A stretch of DNA of 64,000 bases, from positions 3,410,001 to 3,474,000 of the forward strand of contig JAJFPB010000003.1 in the NCBI GenBank assembly GCA_020881915.1, in the 5' to 3' direction. This DNA is from Paramyrothecium sp. XJ0827 (lineage: Eukaryota; Ascomycota; Sordariomycetes; Hypocreales; Stachybotryaceae). The notes beneath the pieces were generated by a model. The model had not been told where the DNA came from, did no database searches, and worked only from the letters and a program-made list of their open reading frames with translations. Positions 24,247-36,439 of the stretch are shown one piece after another; positions within the stretch are counted from its first letter, which is position 1, and every line of letters begins with the position of its first letter. Both the position numbers and the translations under genes were made by a program.

Positions 24247-26744
24247 ATGCGCGCTCCACGGCTCGCCATTCTCGTGCTCTTCATCTTTGTTTGCCTCTTC
24301 GTTCTTGTCCGCTCCGTGACGTACTCTTCGCGAGCCAATGCCTTCCCGTACCCCGCCAAACAAAAGGCCCCCAAGACGGTCATGGGCTTCATGTACAACA
24401 CGCCTTTCTCGCTGTTTCCTCCCAACGCCGCCATCAGCCTGACCGACGACAACAGCACCATGTTTAATGCTCGACCAGCGGGCTTTGGGCCCAAGCTCGC
24501 CGCCAAGGGACTGAGCGGCCAGCTTTGGGTAGGGAACGGGTTTCCGGAAGACCCTCGAGATGGGAATGCGGAACTTGGGTGCGGCGACCTTGCCGGATGG
24601 GATGGAAGAAGTGCTCAAACATCGCCACGGGATGCTCCTGGGGCTGCATCGCGCTCCGCGGCTGCTAACGACGTGTCCGCAAAGCGGGGTGGCGAACCGC
24701 TTGGTGTCGACGGCAGGGCCGTCACTCCCATGGAAAGGTCTCGGTTGGCCGATCTTCTCGTGGACGATGGAACCGACGATTACCTGCACGCAGGACTAAC
24801 CAACTCTGCTCGCGATCCCCGCGGCTCGTCCACGCACGCCGATATCCAGTCTATACAGGAAACCGCCGAGATAAAAGGCAAGGTCGTGCTTCTTATGCGC
24901 GGAGGCTGCGGGTTCCTGAAAAAGGTCCTCTGGGCTCAACGCCGTGGTGCAATCGCCGTTATTGTTGGCGACAATCAAAAAGGCGGTCCTCTGATACACA
25001 TGTTTGCACATGGCGATGAGGTTGAGAATGTCACAATACCGTCAGTGTTTACGGCGTGGACAACAGCTCATATTTTGTCTTCACTCACAGAAACTGGTAG
25101 TTTCATTGAGAATGCTGTCGACGAGAATGGCAACCCCATCTTCAAGGTGCAGCGCGCGACCAAATCCACCCAAAAAGGGGCGGGGAGCCCAAAAGATGGT
25201 CAAACCCTTTCTAGCAAGGCATCAGCATCGTCCGACAGCCGGTCGGTATCCCGGGCTAGGAGATCTACCAGCGACATGGGATACCGTTCAAGCCCATCAA
25301 CAAGCACATACAAGCGTGGCTGGCTGTCGCGCCTATTTAACGTTCATGAAGTTCCTCGTATTCGATCATCGAAGAACGAGAGGCTGAACTGGGTTTTAGA
25401 GGGAGAATGGAGCTCAGAAAAAGATAAAATCATCAAGGACAGCATTAAATCACCCGCAGACAGTGACCCATCAACAAGAGACAACCTCGCACGCGCGTCT
25501 CCGGGTAAGCAAGGCCTTGATCGTGTCAGCGAGCCTCGTTTCACCAGCAAAGGCTCCAAGTCATCACAACAGAAGAAGTCCAACTCGAACGGAAAGGCTT
25601 CCACGGATGACTCCAACGCTCGTGATGGCCGGGCTACTGGGTCGACAGGCAATTCTATTAGTGGCAAACCTGGGGGCAAGGCACGTAACGTTGTTTCAAG
25701 GCTCGTCGGCGATGATGAGGATGATCTACTGTTGGTGGATACCATTATTAAGTCTGAAGACCTCGACAATGAGGATGGCAAGCCAGACGGGCCTGCCGCG
25801 AAACCTCACGAAGGTCTGTGGGTGACGATCGCGCCGACTACCAGCGGCAACTCGTTTCTCGATACACTCCTGGTTCTAGTCATTAGTCCCTTGGTTACTC
25901 TGACAGTCGTCTACGCTCTTCTTCTGCTACGAGCTAGAATTCGAAGAAGGCGATGGAGGGCTCCTAAGTCAGTTGTCGAACGTCTGCCTGTACGGACTTA
26001 CCAAGCTGTCGCCCCGTCACCCAGCAGGTCTCCCACAAGGTCCCCCAGGCTTCCTTCGCCAACAAGTGCATCACCGACAACACCATTACTACAGCAAAAC
26101 CCGAACAGGTCTCGACCACGCTCCCGGACAACCAATGCCACGATTGAAGCGGAAAATTTGCCAGCACCGAGCGCCGCAATGCAAACTCCGCAAGTCAACC
26201 CCCGGAGCAGTCCGCGTGAGCACGAAAAGGGCTCGGGTGGCTTTTCTGCTGAATGGAGAAAGTACATGGGACGCCAAGTAGAGTGCGTCGTTTGTTTGGA
26301 AGAGTACGTCGATGGGGTGAGCAGGGTGATGAGTCTGCCATGTGGCCACGAGTTCCACGTAGACTGCATGTAAGTTGCACGCTGCAAACTATTTGGTGCG
26401 ATGATGATGTTTTAACACTCTTTTCTAGCACTCCATGGCTCACCACGCGTCGACGAACTTGTCCGATCTGTAAAGGCGATGTCGTCAAGTCCATGGCGCA
26501 TGGCTCTTCGTCAGGTCCTCGTTATGAACCGTACCATGATGATAGCGATGACGAGCCAGATGCCGAAGCTTCGAGCTCCCGCTCGGCAGATCACGATTCT
26601 GACCTCGAACATGGTATACTTTCGCCAGAGCCTCGGGAAACTCGTCGTGTCAATCTACAGGAAGGCTGGCTGAGGCTTTTCTCCAGCAATCTTGGCTCTC
26701 GCGCAAGATCTCCGTCAATCAATGGCGAGGAGCGAGATCGATGA
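24247..26744 (+). CDS. PA-domain, transmembrane, RING-H2 E3 ubiquitin ligase
   Basis: Two exons (24247-26369 and 26429-26744; intron GTAAGT...CTAG inside the RING) encode about 812 residues. A signal anchor lies at residues 5-22 (LAILVLFIFVCLFVLV). A protease-associated domain spans about residues 190-300, with the typical GKVVLLMRGGCGFLKK and IAVIVGD. A long disordered, Ser/Lys-rich linker follows. The second membrane helix is at about 537-561. A Pro/Ser-rich cytosolic stretch leads to a RING-H2 finger at about 680-725 (CVVC, CGHEFHVDC, CPIC; all eight ligands present). The C-terminal tail is acidic and Ser-rich. This is the layout of RMR/GRAIL-type endomembrane ubiquitin ligases: a lumenal cargo-binding PA domain and a cytosolic ligase. 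Substrate and compartment (Golgi, endosome or vacuole) are not shown by the sequence. The frame is open upstream to 23983, but homologous features begin at 24247. Confidence 0.88.
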
Positions 26745-27345
26745 AGGTCTTACCCAAGGCCTTGAAGATTAAGATATGGCGCTGACCATCCAAATTTTCT
26801 GTTGCAATCACGTTACTTGCATAACTCTCTGATGATTCCCCGATAGCAGGGAGAAACGGTGTTTTTGGTCGCTTGGTTCTTTTTGTGTTTCTGAATTTTT
26901 TGCGTAGGCGTATCAGGTATTGCGGTTTTTATGAGCGGGCATGATGGGACTTCCAGAGGACTTCTGGTGCAGGATTGAGCCACCGTGCTCTTCCTTTTAC
27001 ATATCGGCGCTCGGGTTGTCGCTGGAAGCGATCAACGTTGCTTGGGATGTGCGGATCGCTGCCTATCTAGGACTGCATCGCATCCATATATATACCCTTG
27101 ATGATGGCAATTCAAAGAAGTAAACGTTGTGAAAGTTACACGCTTCATTCCTCGTGTCTATAGTATGTCTGGCTCTTCGTGTGCAATTTACAAACTACTG
27201 TAGGCAGCTACCTAAGATACGAAGGTAAAGTAAAACGCGAGTGGGAAGTATTCGTCGCATGTTAATCCAGAATGACTACATCACATGGTTGCAAGGCCGG
27301 TCAAGAGTTGCCAGGTCTAATCAAGAACTTTTCATTTTCACATGT
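26745..27345. other. Convergent spacer, PA-RING gene / aspartate-semialdehyde dehydrogenase
   Basis: About 600 bp between two converging genes. It should hold both 3' untranslated regions. No other coding or RNA feature was recognised. Confidence 0.5.
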
Positions 27346-28713
27346 CTAAATGTAACCTTTAAGAACTGCTGCTTCGGCATTCAAGATGGACGAGCCAGCC
27401 GCACCAATGACAGCTACGGACAATATTAACCATCTCATACGGAGGAACAACATGGGGGCACAAGGAATACGTACTGTTGTGACTTAAAGCAACGAACTTG
27501 ATGTCAAAAAGCCCACTCTCGTCCTCGCGAACACGGCCTACGCTAACGGTGTAGCCTCTGCCAAGGTCACGGTCGAGACGTGGCTGCGGCCGGTCGTCCT
27601 CGTCAAACACGCGGATGGGTGGATTGGGTGCGGATGGGCAGCCCATCTGTTGCGCTTCGGAGACGTAGCTACGCAGGGCCTCCTTGACCTCCTCGGGGCT
27701 CGGGGCGGGGCGGCGCTCGAAGCGCAAGCTCACGCAGGCAGTGTGGCCGTCCATGACGGGGACGCGGTTGCACGCGGCCGAGACGCGGAGGGCCGACTGC
27801 TCGATGAAGGCGGTGCGGGCGTCGTCAACGGAGCCGAGAATCTTGCGAGCCTCGGACTCGAGCTTGTCCTCCTCGCCCTTGATGAAAGGCACGACGTTGT
27901 CCATAATGTCCATAGCCGAGACACCACTAAATCCCCCACCTGAGACCGCCTGCATCGTGACGATGCTAACATCGGCGATGGGGCCGAGGCGGGCCTGCAG
28001 CGCGGCGAAGGGGATGACGAGCCCGATGACGGCGCAGTTGGAGTTGCAGACGAGGAAGCCGCGCGAGAGCTTGTGCACGGAGCGCTGGTGGGGGATGAGG
28101 TCGAGGTGGGGGAGGTTGACGGTCGGGACGACGAGAGGAACGATGGGGTCGCGGCGATAGTTCTTGGCGTTGGAGAAGACGGCAATCTCAGCCTTCAGGA
28201 ATTCCATCTCTAGATCGGCATCAGCATTGTGCGCGTCATCTCCGGGTGCCACAGACTGCCGCGGCAGGGATCAAGACTCACCAATTTCTCCAGCCACGTC
28301 CGAGTCCAGGCCGCTAAACACGACGTCGCAGTCCTGGAACTCGGAGGCCTTGCACTCCCTGACGACCATGTCGGCGATGTCGTCGCTGATGGGCGAGGCC
28401 TGCTTCCACCGCACCGCATCCTTGTACTTCTTGCCGGCGGACCGTGACGAGGCGCCGATGGCGTGGAGCTTGAGCGAGGGGTGGCCCGAGAGCAGGAGGA
28501 TGAAGCGCTGGCCGACGGAGCCGGTGCAGCCCAAGACGCCTGTAGGGGGGTGAGAAGAATATCGTCAGCAAGGAGAGACTCAATTAACTGCGTGGTCGAC
28601 GTGAGGGATCCCGGCGAGGTTGATGCCAAGGAGGGGTGGGAGAATTTGAAAGGGCGTCGAGACAGAGAGAGCATATCCTTACCGCACTTCTTCGTGGGAA
28701 ACTCAGGTGCCAT
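27346..28713 (-). CDS. HOM2: Aspartate-semialdehyde dehydrogenase
   Basis: Four exons (28713-28683, 28539-28282, 28209-27475, 27413-27346) encode about 363 residues, matching yeast Hom2 in length. The enzyme reduces aspartyl phosphate to aspartate semialdehyde with NADPH, the branch step toward threonine, methionine and isoleucine. The NADP-binding loop [13 protein letters not shown] begins near residue 11, made by joining the 31-nt first exon to the second. The active-site cysteine lies in [10 protein letters not shown] at about residue 155, and the catalytic-domain block [10 protein letters not shown] follows. The conserved [14 protein letters not shown] region and the C-terminal [12 protein letters not shown] helix are intact. 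All phases agree. The pathway is absent from animals; the enzyme is cytosolic. It lies in tandem with the PQ-loop gene on the same strand but about 590 bp apart. Confidence 0.95.
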
Positions 28714-29300
28714 GTCTGCCGGGGGAAAGATCTCAGGACACGGGAAGACAAAGAAGAAGAAAAAGATTGGTGCCCGTCGGGTTTCGAGAAGAGATGAACC
28801 AAAAGAGGGAATTCTACAGAGGTCGGTTGATTCGTGAGTCAAGAAATTAAGTCGGATGTCCAAACTAGCATCTGGGGCGTTGGCGCATGCGAGGGACCCC
28901 GCCATAAAATTGCCCCGCGATCGGAGGCCGATAAAAGGTCAGCTACCCGCGATAAGACTTCGCTCCGCGCCGCCTCTGCCAGCAAGCCCGCGGAAACATG
29001 GCACTTAGCAACTGTTGTCGTGTAAATACGCACCGCAAATCGGCACCGCACGCATTCATGACTCTTCATACTCGTCTCTTTTCGATAAACCAAAAAGCAT
29101 CACATACATAGTGCATAAGACTCATGATCAAAAATGCCACAATGTCAGAATGACCCAACGCCGATATCAATGCAACCCAAACACATGCCGATCAACATTG
29201 TAATGCAAAGTCCACTGGCCATTCGCCCATCTGCTATTCGCGTCGATGGGGCTCTTCTCTCAACGCTTCTCTCAATGCAGCCCTTTGGTGCTCCCGATCA
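28714..29300. promoter_or_regulatory. Spacer upstream of aspartate-semialdehyde dehydrogenase
   Basis: 587 bp between two tandem minus-strand genes. It should contain the dehydrogenase promoter and the 3' end of the PQ-loop gene. A purine-rich patch at about 28740-28770 reads as a pyrimidine-rich leader on the coding strand. Confidence 0.5.
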
Positions 29301-30556
29301 TCACGGCACAATGGCTGAAGCCTGGCCGTTATTGGCGTACAGACGGAACTGCACAAAAATCAAGCAGTCCTCAATGATAGTGCCCAGTGACCCGAGGAGC
29401 CACGGCAGTGCGTTCAACAAATATTTCCTGTCCTGAGAATACGCCACGAGGCTCACGCCGTAGGTCAGGTTGCCGGTCAAAGAGAGCATGAAGAAGAGCA
29501 GAGCAAGACCTGCGACACGAGTTAGTAAGAATTAATCAAGTTGACAGAGAATGCAAATATTCACCTTCACAAGACTTTTCCCGGTAATTCTTGACAAGTT
29601 GAGGGATTCGCGCGCTGCCAATAATGTCAGTTTCTCCGTGGGGCCATTGCACTATTCCTTTGTTACGTACCAGAGGTAGCAAAGAGCACTGAAGTAGCCC
29701 ATGCTAAGGCCAACAATCTCCAGAGTGTTCTTGCCGGTGGGCGCATCATCGGGAACACTGGGCTCGTCTGAACCCCAGGCGCCAGCCTTGTAGGAGATGA
29801 ACCACCCAGCGAAGCCAATTGCATAAACGGCAACGAGACTCAACGTGTTGTGCAGCCAAGGGTTGCTGTCCGGGGTCTCATCCTCGCCCTCGACCATTTT
29901 GCGAATCGGCTCAATCGACGACTCGGTGTGCGTGGCATGGCGGCGGTGGGAGCCGGGGAGGCCCAATGATGAGCTGCGTCGTCGCGAGAGGAGAGGCGAG
30001 TCCTCGTCCGGCTCGATAGGCTCGACTTCTTGGGCGCGCGAGTTGCGGCCCGCGTTCAACGTGTTGTAGTAGAAGCATTGGCTGATGAGCACAATGTCGG
30101 CAACGCAGAAATAGGAGGCCAGAGCCACCGCGGTCGGGGCGAGGTGGGTAAACAGAGCGCCTGGAAGTTGTTTAGTCTGGGCGGGCCTGCGAAAGTGGTT
30201 TGGGGGCAATGCGTCGAGTGGTTTCGGGGTTCAAGCCGGAGCGTGGGATCGCACAAACCTATGAGATTTGTGACGTCGCCAAGCAACCAAACAATCAGAA
30301 ACGCCATGCTGAGACCGTCGGCACTCTTTGCCTTGTAATTGGCGACGAGCTGCGGGAGCTGCACTTTTCTTTAGCATCACTGTCCACCGAGATCCGAGTG
30401 AATCACCCGGTAGCGACAGGGGGGGGGGGCAAAACGCACCAGGAGACATATCCAGGCTGCCATGCTGATACTGCCAAAAATCCCGGACAGCGCCTCGGTC
30501 AACGGAACGGAATGCGACAGAGCCGCCAGGGCGGACGGCGTGACGAAGGATGCCAT
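29301..30556 (-). CDS. PQ-loop vacuolar basic amino-acid transporter
   Basis: Five exons (30556-30440, 30358-30259, 30160-29671, 29614-29565, 29509-29301) encode about 321 residues with seven predicted membrane helices. Two PQ-loop motifs are present: LPQLVANYKAKSADGLS near residue 40 and IPQLVKNYREKSCEGLA near residue 240. Each is restored by splicing, which supports the intron choices. A hydrophilic Arg/Ser/Glu-rich loop lies between the two halves, including DEDSPLLSRRRSS, an acidic dileucine-like sorting signal typical of vacuolar delivery. This is the arrangement of yeast Ypq1/Ypq2/Rtc2 and animal PQLC2, which export cationic amino acids from the vacuole or lysosome; substrate is inferred. 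An in-frame ATG at 30586 would add ten residues. It diverges from the S1/P1 nuclease gene. Confidence 0.88.
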
Positions 30557-32004
30557 GGCAGCGGTGAAGGGCGCGCAGCCGGGCAACTATTTGGCGAGGC
30601 CTGCGATTGTAGCCAAATGGGCGGGTAGGGAAGGTTGAGGCTGGAGGGCGAGGGAGAAGAAGAGATGCGAGCGACTCTCCGAGAAAGGACCCTCGCGGCT
30701 TGTCTAGCTCGGTCAGGGTGGGGCACGGGACCACGTAGATAAAGAAAAAAGAGAGACAGATCTGAGTAAGTCTACTGTAAAGCTCAGTACTTACTCTAGT
30801 AAGGGGGGGTTTTCGAGGTGTGTGTGCGGGCCGAGGAGGAACGCAGCGCTGCAAGGAGTCACGCAGTTGTTGTGCGGTCCGGTGCCATGCGGTGGAATTT
30901 CTCTTATCTTGCAGGGTTCCATTCCAGATCGGGGGTTTGCTTGCCAAAGACCCTCGCTGCATTGGCTGCGCCGCCTATCAGCTGGCCCCGCTGCGACGCT
31001 GTGACGTAGATGCGTGGGCGCCGGCGCTGATAAGCCTGCGCGCATCTACCTCGAGGTGGGTTAGCAGGCGGCTGCAGGGCCCTTTGTGGGGAAGCTCCTC
31101 GTGCGGGTTGTGCAGCTTGAGGGTTACCCTAGGCTTGCTGTGGTGGTTTAAACTCGAGCCAATGGCGAGTTGCGTTGGGCGGAGAGGACGGCCGGTATCT
31201 ATCCATGATTCTGTAATGTTTTCCTCATATTTCATCATGATTCACATGGTGCGGTTTGTAGCGTAATAATGATTTCTGGAGGTTTTGAGCAGTGGTTTGC
31301 CATTTTCCATTTCGTCTCAATGGCTAGGATGTCTGTTAGTCAACCGGGCATTACTGGTAGGCCGCAAGGCGCTGTAGCTTGGCCCCAACACAAACCACAA
31401 CAGAATTAATGTCTACGGCGCTCTCAATTTCAGCTTTCCTAGACTCAGACGTAGTGGTTCCTTATGGACAAGAAGAGCACAGCCTCTCGCCTGCACGAAG
31501 TCCCGAAACAAATATCGTTTGCCTGTCACGGCTGCACTTGTCTACAAAGCGCTGGACACGGTGCAGCTTCGACGTGACCTTGGGGACCATGTGCACCACA
31601 TGATCGGCATCGCCAGCTTTGGTCCCGCTGACTCGCCTGGCATTTCCCGCACTTTCTGGCCGGTCTGCTGACTGTTTGCGCCTCCAGGCACGGGGTTTCA
31701 CGTGGGAGCGGCAATTCGTATTGATTCGCCGCACAGCCGTCCCTCCAGCAACATGGGAGCTTTGCAGCCTGGCCTGTCAAGAGGCCCTCCGTTGGCGCAG
31801 CCAATCTGAGCCCACCAGTGCCTTGCATGGGCTAAGGTAAGGTAGGTGCCTAAGCTTGAGCTATCCGTAGCCGTTATCGCTCGGGCCCGTTGGACGCGAC
31901 CAGGCTCAACTATATCAACAAACTCAAACTTGTTTGCTACGAAGCCTAATCTGTTTCAACTCATTCTTTCTTGATTTTTCCATTCATTACTGTGCACCAG
32001 AGTC
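30557..32004. promoter_or_regulatory. Divergent intergenic region, PQ-loop gene / S1-P1 nuclease
   Basis: 1.45 kb between divergent genes. A TATA-like stretch (CAACTATATCAACAA, about 31907-31921) lies about 90 bp upstream of the nuclease start, followed by a CAA/CT-rich leader. A GGTAAGG motif occurs near 31835. No other gene was recognised. Confidence 0.5.
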
Positions 32005-33040
32005 ATGAGGACTTCGAGTGTCTTGACTCTAGGCCTTGCGGCTGCGCCCGGCGCCATCGCCTGGGGTAGTACGTGCCCATCCCATTCCATGCGTATTGTA
32101 GCGTCGTGAACTTCTCGCTGACGTCGGCTGCCATAGGTCTCGGTCACATCACAACGGCGTACGTCGCCAGCCACTTCGTAGCGAATACCACGGAGGCATA
32201 TTTCCAGGATCTGCTGCGCAACCAGGACTCGGATTACCTCGCCAAGGTCGCTACCTGGGCCGACTCGATCCGTTACACGAAATGGGGCCGATTCACCAAG
32301 ACCTTCCACTTCATCGACGCCCACGACAACCCGCCGCATGACTGCAACGTCGACTTCGAGCGCGACTGCAAGGAGACGGGCTGTGTGATCAGCTCCCTCG
32401 CCAACTACACCCAACAATCCCTCGATACCCAACTGGCGCCCTGGCTCCGCGCACAGGCAGCCAAGTTCGTGATCCACTTCGTTGGAGACCTTCATCAGCC
32501 ACTGCACAACGAGGACGTCGCCAAGGGAGGTAATGGCATATATGCCCGATTCGACGGGCGTGAATTCAACCTGCACCACATCTGGGATAGCTCCATTGCG
32601 GAGAAGTGGATTGGTGGCATGCACGGCAAGCCGTTCCCCATCGCCGAAAGATGGGCCAACCAGCTATCCGTTGAGATCACTGACGGAAAGTTCGCCGAGG
32701 AAAAGGACGCTTGGTTGAAGGGCTTGAACTTTGAAGATCCAATCGAGACAGCAATGATATGGTCGCGGGAATGCAATGCCCTCGTCTGCACGCATGGTAA
32801 GTTGCACATGGATGCGGCCCGTCGCCTAGCAACCCACTTACCCTTTGCATCACAGTGTTCCCCGAGGGCCCTCAGGCCATCGCCGGCCAGGAGCTTGGAG
32901 GCGCCTACTTTGACAAGGCCGGACCGGTCATAGAGAGACAGGTTGCGCGAGCAGGATACAGAATGGCGGCGTGGCTGGACCACATTGCCGCTGAATTCGA
33001 AGCGCGACGCGACGCGGACCCGATGACAGACGAACTATAG
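32005..33040 (+). CDS. Secreted S1/P1-type zinc nuclease
   Basis: Three exons (32005-32068, 32137-32796, 32856-33040) encode about 302 residues. The signal peptide (residues 1-19) ends just before Trp20. In S1 and P1 nucleases the free N-terminal Trp is itself a zinc ligand, and here the first splice restores WGSLGH, placing Trp20 and His25 correctly. Other trinuclear-zinc ligands are visible: the Asp of ATWAD, the His of FHFID, the His/Asp/His of HFVGDLHQPLH, and the His and Asp of LHHIWD. Cysteines are paired in DCNVDFERDCKETGC and in NALVCTH. The enzyme degrades single-stranded DNA and RNA and removes 3'-phosphates, usually outside the cell for nucleotide or phosphate scavenging. All key residues appear intact, so it is probably active. 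It could also suppress extracellular DNA of a host, but that is speculation. Confidence 0.95.
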
Positions 33041-36000
33041 AAGCGATGTGAAGCTGGGACCAGTCTCCAGGTTGAGGCCTAGATATTAAGAAACGTCTCA
33101 TGTTCGGATTGAAACATCGTGGATTCCAGAAGCATTCGGCATCCTCTGGCTTCGTGATCGGGGTCAATACCCCGTCCAAGGCTTGGCCTCGTAAATTGAT
33201 CCTCCGGCGCATGGGTCGTCTCATGACGACTCATGTGGTCTGGTCTACGTGTCGTTGATTCCGACACCCACCGATCAAGGCCTGACCTCGTGGCATGGCG
33301 TGTGATGTGTCTATCATACCGCGCCCACGACTTACCGGTTTGATCACTTGCTGCTCGAAATGCCGATACCCGAACAGCCACGGTTCCAGATGTTAATCCC
33401 CCTATAGCAGACGGGTGCCTCCTATAGGTGACATGCAAGGTGAGCCTTTTGTTCGCAGGATGTGGGGGGTTCGTGCTCTGTGATGCATGAGGCAGAAGCA
33501 AGCTGTGGCTGGGCGAGTTTCAAGGGGGTAAAAGTCCGTACTCAACCCTGGGGTTTGTCAGATTCGCAATTCACTCACGAGTGAGCTTTTGCAGCCAGCG
33601 TATGCAAGGGCCTCATTCTGACACCTTGACGGCGGTTCTCGTTATGTAGCTCGGCCTACCCAGGGTGTCATGTTGGCGAACGGACATTGTTCGTTTCCTG
33701 TACCCCCGTGCTGTAGAGATTGAGGGTCGTGGTTTGATGTGTTGAAACGGATCTTGATTGAGCCCAGCCAACGTCCCCATAACCAACGTGGGTTTACGTA
33801 CGATTTCTGGAGCTTTCACAGCTGAAACTGGCCTAGTAAACTGGATGGATTTGACAAGCCTTGGCCGCACAAACTATGTTAGAGATGAAAGTCTCCAGCA
33901 AGTGTGACATCAGACTGTCAAAGAAACTTTTCTGAGCACTATCGTCTGGTTGCACCATGTTCTGATGCATCGATATCCAGTTAACCTGGAAATCACGTTG
34001 GCCCCAAATCTAGATTCAACTTTCAAGGCGTCTACGAGTGGTGGCTCATTTGCTCAAGAACATTCCCTGAGTTCCATGTCTCAAGTTACAGAAACACTGT
34101 CACCAGGGCTGCATCGGCTTCCGGGTGTAGCGAGGTGTGACCATGCAGGTACAGGAAAAGGAGGAGTCCGGATCGAACGATATTGGCGAGGTCCAAAACA
34201 AAGCAAAACACATTCGACATGCTCTGCCCTTACACTAAAGAGCGTGCATGTTTGGCAGGCTCTGATATCCTGGTATCTGTGTAGAAGACGCATGTCATCA
34301 AGGCCATGCCAGCGACGAAGAAACCCTGCCAAACATGCTTAGGCGAGTGTCAGTTGGGCCGAAGGTGGGGGGATGGAGCGTGCCGTCGAACTTTTGACGG
34401 CGATGCTGTGCTAAGTCAATGACACTGTAAGCCCGTGGAAGAAAACAGGTGCATGCTCGACTGGCCTCGACGTGGGCGCTGGGTGGTAGCGGGAATAAGC
34501 GATTCCCTCGTCCAGAAGTTCAGACGTTTCAGCGTTTGAAGCTGGCATCTGTGACAGGGCAAGGTTCGGACCAGGGGCTAAACTGCATCAGAATGACCTT
34601 TCGATCTGCAAGGCTAGTCCCGTAAAGGGGGGTGCGCCCCAAGAGAAGTGTCCGATGGCCGCCATGCCAAACGGCGCGTGTGAGAGGTGTGGGAAGCTTA
34701 ATTGCCGGCGAAGCAAGACAACGAGATGTCCAGGCGCCGAAGAAATGATTTGAGGCCCATGGTCGCGGTCGACTGACTATGCGGTGCCTACCTATGCGTT
34801 CTGCTAGGCGCTGCATACAACGCTAGCCGCGAGGGCGCCGGATCGACATGACATTGTAAGAGTTCTGTCCAATGAGACCGCCCTGCGCGAGAAGGTGGGA
34901 GATGCGGAAAGGACCGGTGAATTGCTGTGGCTGAAGTGAAAGCTTGGATCGCATAATGACACTGTTTGAACACGGAACGGTGGACGTGGTAGCATCGTCA
35001 ACTCACCCCTGAGGCGTGATACCCTCGAGAAGCCTTATGTAATACGGTAAGGTACCAAGGTCAGGTAAGGTAAGGCAGTCAAGATGACAGATAGGGGAAA
35101 TGCGCTGGACGAGGCAAGGGGGTTGCTCAAGGTAGGCAGGTAGGTACAGGTCCTTACGGGAGCGCCTGTAAATGCTCAATTACGTAGGATTGAGCGCAAC
35201 ATCTGCTTGCCTCCCATCAATGATCTGTACTATAGACTACCTTACTCTTATGCTATCCTACCTTACCTACCTTACTTTACCTGCCTTACCTCTCGGCCAA
35301 GCTAGGTGCCAAGTCTCAACTTATCTGTAGGTAGGGATGAGATGCAAATGTAAGGTTAAACAGGCTGTTCTCCTTCACCTCACCTCACCTCAACTCACGA
35401 GCCAGCCCACCTCTTAACCAGAACCTGCACACCTGATACTCGTCACGTCTCCCATTCCCCGTTTCCCTGCGCGGCTTTGTCCAGCGCGGCTGCATGGAGG
35501 GCGTCTCAGCCAAGCTTCATCGGCGTCGCGGCCGAAACGCAGCCATGGCTTGCCGCCAGAGCGCCGCGGGCCCGCCATTGGCTGGCTGGGCAGAGGCTCC
35601 AGGGCTGTCCGACAAGCCTGCGACATCCCGAGCGCCAGACTTGTTCCGTCTGCTTCCCCGGACCTCTCCTCCCAGGTCCTGGCTGCACACCACATCGGGA
35701 AATTTTCTCCCTCCCCTCCACCCCCTTTCCCTCCATCCCCACCTTCAACGGCGCCGGCAGACCATGATGCCTCTACATCGCCCTGGACTGCGGCTCCCCT
35801 GGGGCCTGGGGGGAGCGCTGTGGATGATGCGTGCTCCGCTCGAGTGCCGCTGCCGGGCGGTCTCCACCCACACACCGCACCAAGCCAAACGCATTCAACC
35901 TCACGTCTCGCATCCCGTCTGTTCAGGCATGGTCAGGGCCTCGTCCCGACAGGCCCTCTCGTCGACTTTGCCGTCCTGATCCTGTGTCTCGCGCTCAGGA

Positions 36001-36439
36001 TCCCCATGTTCAGCCCCATCTCGCCCAACATGTCACATCTTGACCCCTAGGCGACAATCAAGCACGGCTAGCTTCCGTCTCGTCTCCCCTTTGAAACCCC
36101 TGCGCTTGCGCCAATGTGAGAACCATCTCGTCGACTATTTGTGTCGGCTCGTTTCCACCTCATGCTTCCATTTCTTCTCTCGTCTTGTCCTCCCAAGCTT
36201 CCTCAATTCCCTTCCTTGCTTCGTTCTTATTTCAACGCTGGCGGTGACTTTCCATTCGTTCCTTTGGAGGCTGGGGTGACAATTCTGCGTCTGCGACCAG
36301 TTTCACTCCCTATTCACTCGGCTCTCCTCTTCATCGGTCTGGAACCACCCCTTTTTGCAACTATATCTCTTTTATTTGTTCGCTACATTATACCCTACGC
36401 CCAAGACCGGCTTCCCGACGACTTATTTGCTTCGCAATC
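33041..36439. other. 3.4-kb intergenic region with GGTAAGG/CCTTACC arrays
   Basis: No credible gene was found. The left part should hold the nuclease 3' end. Between 35046 and 35330 the sequence is crowded with GGTAAGG/GGTAGG motifs and then their complements. From about 36050 to 36439 it is CT-rich, with CAACTATATCTCTTT near 36358, which looks like the core promoter and leader of the Gly/Asn-rich gene. GC-rich overlapping open frames at 35.4-36.0 kb have no domain. Confidence 0.5.
35046..35330. repeat. Clustered GGTAAGG / CCTTACC motifs, partly inverted
   Basis: Several GGTAAGG and GGTAGG copies occur at 35046-35150, and CCTTACC/CTTACC copies at 35258-35292. AGGTAAGGCAG (35068-35078) is exactly complementary to CTGCCTTACCT (35281-35291). 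The motif recurs in other spacers here (about 12245, 31835 and 40615-40680), so it is a regional low-complexity sequence. Confidence 0.7.

Noticed and set aside
35414..36050. Several 95-166-residue open frames on both strands
   Set aside because: They are mutually overlapping, Pro/Ser/Arg-rich frames of a GC-rich leader region with no domain or intron support.
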